11,528 nt of DNA from Methanobacteriota archaeon (GCA_030837265.1 JAUPKV010000693.1:1-11528); one strand, 5' to 3'. Shown: positions 1 through 6,815, counted from the stretch's first letter. The notes: a model not told the origin generated them from the letters alone. Program-made: numbers and translations.

Positions 1-80
1 ATTAATTAGATATATATAAAATATTTAAGAAAGACAAACCAACCGCAATAAATCTGGAAACTTATTAAAAGAAAGGATTT

Positions 81-112
81 GGGCGGGGAACTGGAGAGTT
101 GGAAGCCCGCCC
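81..112. terminator. GC-rich hairpin, terminator-like
   Basis: GGGCGGG (81-87) pairs perfectly with CCCGCCC (106-112). Inside it, AACT (89-92) pairs with AGTT (97-100) around a GGAG loop. On the plus strand it is followed by ATTTTGTC, a short T-run. It could be a terminator for an upstream plus-strand gene or part of a structured transcript. The pairing is plain in the sequence; the role is inferred. Confidence 0.45.
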
Positions 113-142
113 ATTTTGTCTGGCTTTTGGATGTTTTGAGGT

Positions 143-165
143 AACAGGTAATTTCTTTACCTGTT
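143..165. terminator. Perfect 9-bp hairpin, terminator-like
   Basis: AACAGGTAA (143-151) and TTACCTGTT (157-165) form a perfect 9-bp stem with a TTTCT loop, followed on the plus strand by TTCGG. It sits 30 bases after the GC-rich hairpin, so the two could act together at the end of a leftward neighbour. Confidence 0.4.
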
Positions 166-291
166 TTCGGCGTATGTTAGGCATAGATAGATTAGATCTC
201 TTACTATTTCAATATTTTGATTAAGTAGATGTATTTGCATGTGGGAACTTTCCAAATTATTCAGAATCAGAGTGTTTTGTATTTTTAAGAC

Positions 292-312
292 TTGGTGGTA
301 GAGAACCACCAA
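292..312. terminator. Hairpin after the PKD-like gene
   Basis: TTGGTGGT (292-299) and ACCACCAA (305-312) form a perfect 8-bp stem around AGAGA. It begins 36 bases beyond the stop codon of the minus-strand gene at 349-666, where a terminator or 3'-end stabilising hairpin would be expected. The downstream bases on that strand are only moderately T-rich. Confidence 0.45.
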
Positions 313-348
313 ACAATGTTACTTTCGTAGACAATTTTTATGGATAAC

Positions 349-666
349 TTATACTGTTACTTTCTGATATGCTGTATATTTCTTTCCATTTTTAGTATAC
401 AAATCTATGGAAACTTTATATGTTCCATGTTTAGCAAATGTATAAGTTCGATGATTGCAGTTACATTTAAAGAAATTATTGAAATTCCACTGATGATATC
501 TTTCGGCTGGGCCGGAATACGTATAATAAGCAGTTACAGTTGTTCCTCCATTCTTAACTACTTTGACAGTTAGTTTTGGAGTAGCAGTACTGGTAGCAGC
601 AAATGCTGTTGAAGGCAGTAAGAGCGTGAGAACAAGACATAGGGCAATTATGTGTTTCATTTTCAT
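349..666 (-). CDS. Small secreted single PKD-like domain protein
   Basis: A protein of 105 residues with a classic signal peptide: a basic start (MKMKH), a hydrophobic core rich in Leu at about 6-18, and a likely cleavage after AFA at residue 23. The mature part of about 80 residues resembles one PKD/Ig-like beta-sandwich. A W-N-F-N motif near residue 60 stands where PKD domains have W-D-F-G-D. The ending YTF-x3-GTY-x-V...VTV is typical of PKD C-termini. Cys68 and Cys70 (C-N-C) are unusual for the family. The open frame could start at a GTG at 675, but that GTG lies inside the ribosome binding site GAGGTGA (672-678), so ATG 666 (spacing 5) is preferred; ATGs at 669 and 660 are alternatives. 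Such domains are common in Methanosarcina surface proteins, usually as repeats in large proteins, so a free single copy is notable. It was assigned by motif reading only; the binding partner is unknown. Confidence 0.72.
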   Translation of the reverse strand: MKMKHIIALCLVLTLLLPSTAFAATSTATPKLTVKVVKNGGTTVTAYYTYSGPAERYHQWNFNNFFKCNCNHRTYTFAKHGTYKVSIDLYTKNGKKYTAYQKVTV

Positions 667-831
667 CATATTCACCTCTTAATTTAGGTTGGAATTAGAA
701 AGCAAACTTTTATCTAACCCAAAATGAAAATTTGAATTTTTTCTCTTATTTCATCTTGGTTGATTAAGTTTTTTTTACTATACATCGTAGTTTTAATTGT
801 CTTGCCGATATTGCGGTTTGACAACGAAAAG

Positions 832-863
832 TAAACTTACTAACATATAAACTTACTTTCATA
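832..863. repeat. 16-bp tandem repeat overlapping a TATA box
   Basis: Two adjacent 16-base units (832-847 and 848-863) share TAAACTTACT-NN-CATA and differ only at the two N positions. Read on the minus strand, the junction contains TTTATATG (851-844), a good archaeal TATA box, which would place a transcription start near 822 and give the small secreted gene a leader of about 155 bases. Repeats flanking a TATA box suggest regulator binding. The repeat is seen directly; the promoter role is inferred. Confidence 0.45.
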
Positions 864-1007
864 TTTAATATTTTATATAATTCTGTTTTGGAAAAAAAAT
901 AATCCTTGTCCGGGGTTAAATTTTAAAGATAAACTTGAATAAAGTAATTTAGAATATCATTTCTTTTAACCAGGATTTTTTAATACCAGGTATGTATATT
1001 TATTTGA

Positions 1008-1154
1008 TCCTTTTATATTATCATTCCCTACCAGATATCTGGCTTACCTAAACCACTTTTTGATACCAACCATCTAAACACGACTCTTGAACTAGCTGTT
1101 GAAAGGGCAAATATGATAATCGAAAGAGGAAGCATTCAGGCAAAAATATTTTAA
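1008..1154 (+). pseudogene. Possible 3' remnant of a protein gene, unidentified
   Basis: After a stop at 1005-1007 the frame stays open to TAA at 1152-1154. It has no start codon in a sensible place but a very protein-like composition. Its end reads L-E-L-A-V-E-R-A-N-M-I-I-E-R-G, an amphipathic helix pattern with ordinary codon use, and before it come G-L-P-K-P-L-F-D-T. That is unlike the noise frames around it, so it may be the surviving C-terminal end of a decayed gene. The family is not recognised, and chance cannot be excluded at this length. Confidence 0.28.
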
Positions 1155-1391
1155 CTGTTCCCTATCTCCTCGTACTCAATTGAGCCCGCAAAAAGGGTAA
1201 CACCAGAAATGAGTCAGTGGGACTAACCAATGGTCTGAATTACTACAACTAAGAGCGGGACCTAAAAGAGTACGCGGGCTTTGAAATGGTTTTCGGAATT
1301 GCCTGTCCTCAAAACTCAATTTCATTAACCAACTAAGAACTATCTAATAAATGTAATAACTTCGATGCATAACGCTTAAAGCTTCTCTCAA

Positions 1392-1427
1392 CGCCCGCAT
1401 GCTCACGGAGTGAGCAAATATTGGGCG
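1392..1427. repeat. Nested hairpin
   Basis: CGCCC (1392-1396) pairs with GGGCG (1423-1427). Nested inside, GCTCAC (1401-1406) pairs with GTGAGC (1410-1415) around GGA. It lies in GC-richer sequence than its surroundings. It may be a terminator or a fragment of a dispersed repeat; no gene abuts it closely. Confidence 0.4.
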
Positions 1428-1558
1428 GCCACTGACAAAAGAAGAATAGCGACAGTATAAATAAAGTGACAGAAAAATAATTTTTCAGGTGAAATTATAT
1501 ATTTGTTTAAAAATATATCAAAATAGAAAATCACAGGTGTAACTGAGAAGGAAATACT

Positions 1559-1678
1559 ATGAGAAAAGGCCCTATAAAGTGTGTACGTACCCCACTTCAT
1601 GATTCATTTGATGAAGACATGAAAAGGATAAAGGAAGAAAGGGAAAAGCTAATTAAAAAATGTCAGACAAATGCATGA
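1559..1678 (+). CDS. Possible small protein, 39 residues
   Basis: ATG at 1559 opens a 39-codon frame ending in TGA (1676-1678). A purine-rich GAGAAGGA lies 6 bases before the ATG and could serve as a weak ribosome binding site. An in-frame stop at 1544-1546 fixes the start. The product has two cysteines (Cys8, Cys35) and a highly charged C-terminal half (F-D-E-D-M-K-R-I-K-E-E-R-E-K-L-I-K-K-C) that would form a soluble amphipathic or coiled-coil helix. No family is recognised. Codon use and composition are more protein-like than expected for spacer sequence, but the frame is short, so it is offered as a candidate only. Confidence 0.35.
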   Translation: MRKGPIKCVRTPLHDSFDEDMKRIKEEREKLIKKCQTNA

Positions 1679-2231
1679 CTGCTAGTGATTTCACACGCGA
1701 TACACAAAATAATTATTCAGGGGGCAGCGAAGTAAAATGATTCCTTAAGATATGAAGTCCGGTAAGGCTCTTTAACTTTGAGATTTCAGGCGGCAGAGAA
1801 GTGAGGTTTTTGAAAGAAAGATTTGCGTGGTTACTTTGTTTCTTTGAGCTTCTTTAATCGGTCCTTAACGCCTTTTGATTTCTTTGTATGATCCCTGCTT
1901 TATTGCCGTCATAAGTTTGCGGATAATATGAAAAACTGATTCGGTATTTTAACCTTTTTCCAAGGGAATGGTTGAGTAAAGTAATCGAACCTGAAAAATC
2001 GAGAAGAGAAGGCTGTCATTCAAAATTCTCTTTTTCCATATCTCTTTTTTCATACATATGACGGAAAAACCCCGAGAGCGCAGGAAAAGAGCCGTAAATA
2101 TATTATTACGGTATTAAGGTAGTATCCATATATTAAAATGTGATTCCGGTTATTTTGGCGATTAAAATAATATGAGCCCTTAGGGCAAGAAAAAGAAGCA
2201 ATAAAGTGTTAAGCACCCACGATATCAAAAA
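1679..2231. other. Spacer without a recognisable gene
   Basis: Nothing coding is supported on either strand. Two short dyads lie on the 3' side of the tetR gene: CCGTAA/TTACGG (2092-2097 with 2106-2111) and GCCC-TTA-GGGC (2176-2186). The second is followed on the minus strand by a T-rich tract and is the better, though weak, candidate for the end of the EFR1-tetR transcript. Confidence 0.45.
2176..2186 (-). terminator. Weak terminator candidate after tetR
   Basis: GCCC-TTA-GGGC is a short GC stem about 46 bases beyond the tetR stop. On the minus strand it is followed by TCATATTATTTTAAT. The stem has only 4 base pairs, so this is a tentative call. Confidence 0.25.
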
Positions 2232-2954
2232 TTAAGATTTTTTTCTCATTTTCTCCTCAGGCAAAGGTTCCGTTAAAAAGAATCCAAATTCTGTGAAATC
2301 CTTAACATCCATGTTGTGAGAACTCTCACCGGATGAAATTGCCGGAGTAATGAACCTGAAGAATTCACTGGTGAACTGCTCGTAGCTAAATCCCTCCGCC
2401 TCAATCACCAGTTTCCATTTATTTTCCATGGAGAGGATACCCATAAAGGATATCATAAGATACATCGAGGTCAGGAACGGATCGAGATCGGCCCGGATTG
2501 TCCCTTCATCGATGCCTTCCCGGATCGCATCCCGCAGGATCAGGCGGCAGGTGCCGTATCCTTTTCCAATCTCTGCAGTACACGGGTTCTCTTTGGAAAA
2601 ACGTTCAGACCCATAAAAGTGGATCATTCGAAGATAATCGGGGTATTCCTGTGAAAATTGGTAATAAGCCTGTCCCATCAGGGCTACCTTGGCAATACCC
2701 GGCACCTTTTTCTCCATGCATTCCATGTATTTTTCTTTAAGGATCTGGATACCCCGGAGTACGATGGTAGCGAAAATCGTCTCCTTATTTTTGAAATATA
2801 AATAGAGGGTAGCCTTATTCAGTTCAACCTTTCGGGCGATCTCTTCCATGGAAACATCTTCGTAACTTCTAGAAAAAAAGAGACGTTCGGCTGCATCGAG
2901 AATCTCTGTCTTTCGCTGCTCTTTTTCTCTTTGTTTTCTATCAGCTATTCCCAT
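2232..2954 (-). CDS. TetR-family transcriptional regulator
   Basis: A DNA-binding repressor of 240 residues, usual for or slightly longer than the TetR family. Residues 10-60 form the conserved three-helix DNA-binding domain: I-L-D-A-A-E-R-L-F at 18-26, then a helix-turn-helix at about 35-57 reading M-E-E-I-A...N-K-A-T-L-Y-L-Y-F-K-N-K-E, the family signature. The rest is the helical ligand-binding and dimerisation part, diverse in the family; no ligand can be read from it. The last 30 residues form a polar tail ending M-R-K-K-S. GGAGG six bases before the ATG fixes the start. The gene lies 49 bases downstream of the flavodoxin/ferredoxin gene on the same strand and is probably co-transcribed with it. 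The array of dyads upstream of that gene is the natural candidate for its operator, implying autoregulation (inference). Confidence 0.93.
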   Translation of the reverse strand: MGIADRKQREKEQRKTEILDAAERLFFSRSYEDVSMEEIARKVELNKATLYLYFKNKETIFATIVLRGIQILKEKYMECMEKKVPGIAKVALMGQAYYQFSQEYPDYLRMIHFYGSERFSKENPCTAEIGKGYGTCRLILRDAIREGIDEGTIRADLDPFLTSMYLMISFMGILSMENKWKLVIEAEGFSYEQFTSEFFRFITPAISSGESSHNMDVKDFTEFGFFLTEPLPEEKMRKKS

Positions 2955-3003
2955 TCTTTCCCTCCGACCAACCCATATTTATTCAATAATTGGGATATAT
3001 TCG

Positions 3004-3804
3004 TTAGATAAAACATTCAGGCTCCTTTCGCTGGCTATAGAGCGTATGGAGACGCACTGATGCGTCTTTAACCAGCCCGGGTTTCATCGACCTGGCATTT
3101 TGCGGGCAGTTTTTGATACACGCACAGCAGGTGATGCATTTTTCCGTATCAATCAAACGGGAATTTTCCGCATCAATAGCACCAACAGGACACTTCTCTG
3201 CACAGATTCCGCATTGTGAACACTCATCACTGACTGCGATAAAATCAACATCCCATAACTTCGAACTACCTCTATAGGGATAAACGCCAGGTATATCTAC
3301 ATCAGAAATTTGAGAGATTAATGAAATTGATTGTAGCTTTTCACGGATTTTCAGTCCGAATACTTTTGCATGATTTAAATCCTCTTCATCTGGACGTCCC
3401 TGTGCTGTTGGCGTCTCGGAATTTGAGAATGAATGTTCCCCGATATATGCTGCACCGGCAATGGGAATACCCCCACATTTTATTACAATATTTTTTAGTT
3501 CGAGTAGTGCATCGTCATATACACGATTACCATAGACAACAACACAGACCGTGGGGGTATTATGAGCTTGAATTGCATTCAGCCATTCAATCAGTACTGC
3601 CGGCACTCTCCCCATATAAACGGGAACTCCAATTATAAGCAATTCATTTTCCGAGGTCAATAACGGTTGTTTTCCTGCATCCGGTGTGGTTATATCAATT
3701 AATTCCCTGGTGCCCGGATTAATACCATGCGCAATGCCCTGAACAACCGCTTTTGTTGTTCCGGTAGGTGAAAAATAAGCCAATTTCACAGATTCGATTT
3801 TCAT
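3004..3804 (-). CDS. Flavodoxin-ferredoxin fusion (EFR1-type flavoprotein)
   Basis: A cytoplasmic electron carrier of 266 residues. Residues 5-160 are a flavodoxin-like domain with the phosphate-loop motif S-P-T-G-T-T-K at 12-18, which binds the FMN phosphate, and the second loop P-V-Y-M-G-R-V-P at 61-68. Residues 190-240 hold two ferredoxin motifs, Cys195-198-201-205 and Cys223-226-229-233, each C-x2-C-x2-C-x3-C-P, which should bind two [4Fe-4S] clusters. Proteins of this layout are called EFR1 family ferrodoxins; they are common in anaerobes and most have no assigned partner. The start ATG 3804 has a GGAG about 9 bases upstream. The gene leads a pair with tetR and carries the 18-base operator array over its promoter, so expression is probably switched by a small-molecule or redox signal. 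The electron donor and acceptor cannot be told from sequence. Confidence 0.88.
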   Translation of the reverse strand: MKIESVKLAYFSPTGTTKAVVQGIAHGINPGTRELIDITTPDAGKQPLLTSENELLIIGVPVYMGRVPAVLIEWLNAIQAHNTPTVCVVVYGNRVYDDALLELKNIVIKCGGIPIAGAAYIGEHSFSNSETPTAQGRPDEEDLNHAKVFGLKIREKLQSISLISQISDVDIPGVYPYRGSSKLWDVDFIAVSDECSQCGICAEKCPVGAIDAENSRLIDTEKCITCCACIKNCPQNARSMKPGLVKDASVRLHTLYSQRKEPECFI

Positions 3805-3833
3805 TTCACTTACTCCAGCAATTTTGTAGTATT

Positions 3834-3847
3834 CTGCCAGGAGGCAG
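3834..3847 (-). promoter_or_regulatory. Leader hairpin before the flavodoxin-ferredoxin gene
   Basis: CTGCC (3834-3838) and GGCAG (3843-3847) form a 5-bp GC stem with a four-base loop (TCCT on the transcribed sense). It is about 30 bases before the start codon, between the predicted transcription start and the ribosome binding site. It may affect mRNA stability or translation. Confidence 0.35.
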
Positions 3848-3863
3848 TCTCATTAGAATATTG

Positions 3864-3930
3864 TAACTAATGGTTATATTATAACTTATGGTTGTATTAT
3901 AACTTTTGGTTATTCACTAAACATTAGTTA
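3864..3930. promoter_or_regulatory. Four-fold operator array, TAAC-N5-GTTA, 18-bp period
   Basis: Four 13-base dyads start at 3864 (TAACTAATGGTTA), 3882 (TAACTTATGGTTG), 3900 (TAACTTTTGGTTA) and 3918 (TAAACATTAGTTA), exactly 18 bases apart. The first and third fit TAAC-N5-GTTA fully; the second and fourth have one change each in the arms. No fifth copy exists at 3846 or 3936. The links between units also make dyads (GTTATA-T-TATAAC at 3873-3885). Read on the minus strand, these links contain TATA-like TTATAATATA, so the array covers the probable promoter of the gene starting at 3804. This is the expected place for the operator of the adjacent TetR regulator. Confidence 0.75.
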
Positions 3931-4123
3931 GGTATTTTTTACACCGAAGAAAAATGTTAGATACCTGATGAGGATCTTGGTACTTATTTTGCTTGAATTC
4001 GAAATTGAATAGAATAGTATTAAACTTTGAAGACAATACTCTATTACTCTCTCAGCATTACCCTAATCGCAGGTGCTTCATTTTTTGGATAAGTACCATC
4101 CCCGATTCTTTTCGGATAGGCTC
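3931..4123. other. Spacer with nested inverted repeats
   Basis: There is no gene. TGGTACTTAT (3978-3987) is perfectly complementary to ATAAGTACCA (4089-4098). Within the 101-base interior, AGTATT (4016-4021) pairs with AATACT (4035-4040), and AATAG (4008-4012) pairs with CTATT (4041-4045). Lying just past the stop of the gene at 4124-5803, this may be its 3' end structure. Confidence 0.4.
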
Positions 4124-5803
4124 TTATTTTCTCCTGAGTTTCCATCCTCCATAAAGGCAGGTTAAGCTTCCCAATAATCCAAAGCCTGGAACAGAGTCAT
4201 TTTTGCTTGGCTTATCGTCAGTGTCAGATTCAAAATCACTATTATTCGAATCATTAGGTTCGGTCATGGCTTCTTTTTCAGATGTTGGTATAAAAATAAC
4301 AGGAACATCTATAATATTTTGTTTTCTTGCTTCTTCGTCAATGATCCGGTAGACCTCTTTAGCTATAGTTTTCTTTTCTTCGGGAGGCAATGTTTCGTTA
4401 ACTTCTATTTCCAGCCTTATCCTTGCCCCATAATTTATTATCTGACCTCTTTCCATATATGGCGCGATTTTTTCCTGGATGTGATCATCAACCGTATTCA
4501 GCTTTTCCTGCCATAAGTTAATCTCATTCGGGTCTTTTAACAAAGGAATGATTCCATAAGCTGCAATTGTTTTATGCGGGGGCATAGTAGGTTTGTGCTC
4601 CATAGAATCTTCAAGAACATCAATATTTGATTTAGACAAATTCTCCGTACTATTTCCATACCAGAACCAGCTGTTAATGCCTACCAGGTTAATTACCTCC
4701 CAGTAGGTTCCGTAACCAAACTCGACGGGGATGTCCCGGATGCCCATCTTTTTTGCAGAATCGTCTATTAGAGTGTATATCTCATCCATCAAAGGTTCAT
4801 CAACTCTGCCATACTTGAACAAAATTACAAAGTATCCTCTGCTATTATTTCCGCAAGACATTACCTCTCCGTGAGGATACATGTATTTGGAAGCAACCTT
4901 ATCTTTTATCCTGTTACTGAGGTCTTCTAGAGAAGAGTTCCAGTTTTCTTTCTGTGCTTCAGTTTCCAGTACCGGAAGTTTTACATATCTGCTAATTACG
5001 GTATTCCCCATTGAGTAAAGCCCAAAAAAGTAAGTATAGTACTCATAATTCACATTGGTTGCCTCTAAATTCAAGTAATCATCCAATTTCACTGGCACAC
5101 TGATACAAATTCCTTTATCAGCTACTTCCTGTTCTACGGATTTAACAAACTGATCGCTTGCCTGCCAGCTCTTTAAATTCTCATCCACCCCATTTTGTAA
5201 TCTCCGGTCAAAAATTGACCAGATTCCGGACTCTGTTTCAGTTGCAGGTTTATCAGGTATCACTTCGAGAGTATTTGCGTCTACAAATATCCGATGCTCA
5301 TTTCCCGAAGCTCTGTCCTTAATTATGGTCATCGCTCCAATGCTGGGATAGCAATATACAACCATCTCAGTTGCTTTTATTTCCCCATTCGGATATTCAT
5401 TTCTGGCAGTTTCAATTGACTTATTAACTGCTTCAGTTATATTGCACATAACCGGAGTTAGTTCAATAACCTGAATTGACTGCCCAAGGGTTTTATTCGC
5501 CCCTACGTCGACTCTACCTATCAGGCTCTTATTTTTATATACGGAAAATTGATAATACAATTTCTGCCCGTTTGGATCATAGAGTTCCAATGGCGTGGGA
5601 TCGACAGAAGCTCCTTTCCATCCTGCAAATTCGCCACCTTCTGCAATGAAATTTATTATTTGCGCATTTACATGTTCAAAAGCTACCTCTTCGGCTACCG
5701 AATAATTTTTCTCATTTTGAGCATTAACAGCCGGTACCAATGCAACAGCAAGCAGAAGCATTGCTAGAAGCAGTCTTTTTGTTCCAATTTTGTTCCTGAT
5801 CAT
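4124..5803 (-). CDS. PGF-CTERM-anchored secreted protein with tandem repeats
   Basis: A surface protein of 559 residues. A signal peptide runs to about residue 28 (basic start, Leu/Ala-rich core, A-V-N-A before the cut). Residues 36-185 form one domain resembling the N-terminal or propeptide-like domains seen in some archaeal secreted proteins (tentative). Residues about 270-365 and 412-506 are two copies of the same domain: both begin near a (V/I)-x-L-P-(V/L)-L or I-P-L-L segment, have a Trp and a helix, and end with I-D-(D/E)-(S/E)-A-(K/R)-K followed by D-(I/V)-P-V-x-F. After a low-complexity Asn/Asp/Ser linker (515-537) the end is P-G-F (539-541), a hydrophobic stretch and R-R-K: the PGF-CTERM signal recognised by archaeosortase A, so lipid anchoring at the cell surface is expected. 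Many N-x-S/T sites suit N-glycosylation. No catalytic motif is seen; the role is unknown. The ribosome binding site is weak (GGGAATGAAG). Confidence 0.85.
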   Translation of the reverse strand: MIRNKIGTKRLLLAMLLLAVALVPAVNAQNEKNYSVAEEVAFEHVNAQIINFIAEGGEFAGWKGASVDPTPLELYDPNGQKLYYQFSVYKNKSLIGRVDVGANKTLGQSIQVIELTPVMCNITEAVNKSIETARNEYPNGEIKATEMVVYCYPSIGAMTIIKDRASGNEHRIFVDANTLEVIPDKPATETESGIWSIFDRRLQNGVDENLKSWQASDQFVKSVEQEVADKGICISVPVKLDDYLNLEATNVNYEYYTYFFGLYSMGNTVISRYVKLPVLETEAQKENWNSSLEDLSNRIKDKVASKYMYPHGEVMSCGNNSRGYFVILFKYGRVDEPLMDEIYTLIDDSAKKMGIRDIPVEFGYGTYWEVINLVGINSWFWYGNSTENLSKSNIDVLEDSMEHKPTMPPHKTIAAYGIIPLLKDPNEINLWQEKLNTVDDHIQEKIAPYMERGQIINYGARIRLEIEVNETLPPEEKKTIAKEVYRIIDEEARKQNIIDVPVIFIPTSEKEAMTEPNDSNNSDFESDTDDKPSKNDSVPGFGLLGSLTCLYGGWKLRRK

Positions 5804-5854
5804 CTACTTCATTCCCAAGAAGCTATTTTCCCCAGGGGCAGAATAACGCAAGCT

Positions 5855-5871
5855 TTAACACACAATGTTAA
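5855..5871. promoter_or_regulatory. 17-bp palindrome TTAACA-N5-TGTTAA
   Basis: TTAACA (5855-5860) and TGTTAA (5866-5871) form a perfect 6-bp dyad 52 bases before the surface-protein start codon. It is in the region where the leader or promoter of that gene should lie and could be an operator. Its arms resemble the TAAC/GTTA arms at 3864-3930, but the inner spacing is 7 instead of 5, so a shared regulator is not assumed. Confidence 0.3.
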
Positions 5872-5924
5872 CTCAATAATGCCTAATAGAACATATCTTA
5901 TGGAGTTTGGGAGGTCTGGATAAC

Positions 5925-5932
5925 TATATATG
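5925..5932 (-). promoter_or_regulatory. TATA box candidate for the surface-protein gene
   Basis: On the minus strand this reads CATATATA in the context TTCATATATAGTT. Transcription would start about 25 bases further on, near 5900, giving a leader of about 95 bases that contains the 5855-5871 palindrome. The call rests on sequence match and position only. Confidence 0.35.
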
Positions 5933-6134
5933 AACTTCATAAATTCCTCTCTGCTAACTCTTAATAAGTTATCTGTTTAAAGTGATACACTACGTAATTT
6001 TTGCACAGATTTGAACACGAATCCATTTCCTGATCTTCGATTCTTCGAGTACTTGCACATAAAAATATATATGACCCAATTGCCGCAAGTAAATTCATAT
6101 ACTGTCAAAAAAAGGGAACAACTCTTCTTTCAAA

Positions 6135-6178
6135 GTCAAAATTTGTTAGCTGGTTACAAGTTATTTGTAAATTTTGAC
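6135..6178. repeat. 10-bp perfect inverted repeat
   Basis: GTCAAAATTT (6135-6144) and AAATTTTGAC (6169-6178) surround 24 bases. A second dyad, TTACAA (6154-6159)/TTGTAA (6165-6170), shares bases with the right arm, so two mutually exclusive hairpins are possible. No gene adjoins it. Confidence 0.4.
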
Positions 6179-6558
6179 ACTATGTTATATATTTATTTAA
6201 AAATTAATGTAATACAAAAATTTGATAAGAGAATGTAAATTTTCAAATTCTAATTTTGAACCTGTACTTTTCTCCATGCCAGCTTGCTCGTGAAATGAAT
6301 AAATATCGCCCGATATCTGCCCACTATGTGATCATTGGGTGTTGAGGAGTATTTCTATCTGATCGTAATTATACGAACGGTACTGGTAGTCTGCGAAGTA
6401 TATGATAAATTTTCGAAAAGTTTTAAAATTGATCCGGAGGAAAAACCCATCAACTACACAGAGCCCTTTCAAACATGTTTTCACACAATCTCTATCTGCA
6501 TGTTAACATTTGAGCAATCTTTTTTCATAATTCTTTTTCATAGTTCTTTTTAAAAAGA

Positions 6559-6591
6559 CCGTTCGCATACTCCTTCGGGTGATGCGAACGG
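6559..6591. repeat. Hairpin with UUCG tetraloop
   Basis: CCGTTCGCAT (6559-6568) pairs perfectly with ATGCGAACGG (6582-6591). The interior CC-TTCG-GG (6572-6579) closes the tip with a C(UUCG)G tetraloop, the most stable class of RNA loop. It is preceded by TTTTTAAAAAG. This GC-rich island in AT-rich spacer resembles a dispersed REP-like element or a strong transcription end; no gene lies close enough to decide. Confidence 0.55.
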
Positions 6592-6805
6592 GAACCATGC
6601 GAGAAGCTACTGCAAAAAAGACAAACTCGGTTTACAGAATCACTCGGAATATACAAACTTCCGGAACACAGCAAATTAGAAAGAAAAAATGAATTTCCTT
6701 TGACATTGTTCAAAAATCAAAAGTTATACTTTGACCCGTTCTCCGACAGTGATATTAACTTATCAACGTCAAGTAGATAAGATATTGCTATTTAGAAGCT
6801 TGACT

Positions 6806-6815
6806 TTTATTTAAA
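6806..6815 (+). promoter_or_regulatory. TATA box of the PPase-like gene
   Basis: TTTATTTAAA on the plus strand would start transcription about 26 bases downstream, near 6836. That start lies at or beyond the first possible ATG (6834), which supports translation from the later ATG at 6885 with a leader of about 50 bases. The call is positional. Confidence 0.4.

Larger units (their letters stand above)
1..348. other. Left-end spacer with three hairpins
   Basis: No convincing gene is visible here. The stretch holds three inverted repeats, listed separately (81-112, 143-165, 292-312), in AT-rich sequence. The first two may end a transcript from a gene left of the window; the third follows the minus-strand gene that starts at 666. 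A short open frame crossing 340-573 on the plus strand is the shadow of that gene. Confidence 0.6.
667..1558. other. AT-rich spacer with promoter, repeat and gene remnant
   Basis: No intact gene is recognised. The right edge of the small secreted gene and its likely promoter/repeat lie at 672-863. A coding-like remnant is at 1008-1154, and a branched hairpin is at 1392-1427. The minus-strand open frame 1403-1600 is discounted because it has a biased composition and overlaps the hairpin. Confidence 0.5.

Noticed and set aside
1403..1600. Minus-strand open frame of 65 residues
   Set aside because: It is hydrophobic, aromatic-rich noise read from AT-rich DNA. It overlaps the nested hairpin and the better small ORF on the other strand.
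5855..5871. Fifth site for the TetR regulator
   Set aside because: The arms are similar, but the inner spacing is 7 instead of 5 and there is only one copy, so membership in the array family is not supported.
6011..6238. Plus-strand open frame of 75 residues
   Set aside because: It is AT-driven, has no ribosome binding site and crosses the 10-bp inverted repeat.
6335..6553. Plus-strand open frame of 72 residues starting at TTG
   Set aside because: It has no ribosome binding site and no family resemblance. The neighbouring frames also give short protein-like snippets broken by stops, so at best it is decayed sequence.
6525..6713. Minus-strand open frame of 62 residues
   Set aside because: It runs through the UUCG hairpin, and its start is the left arm of the 13-bp inverted repeat. 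Composition looks random.
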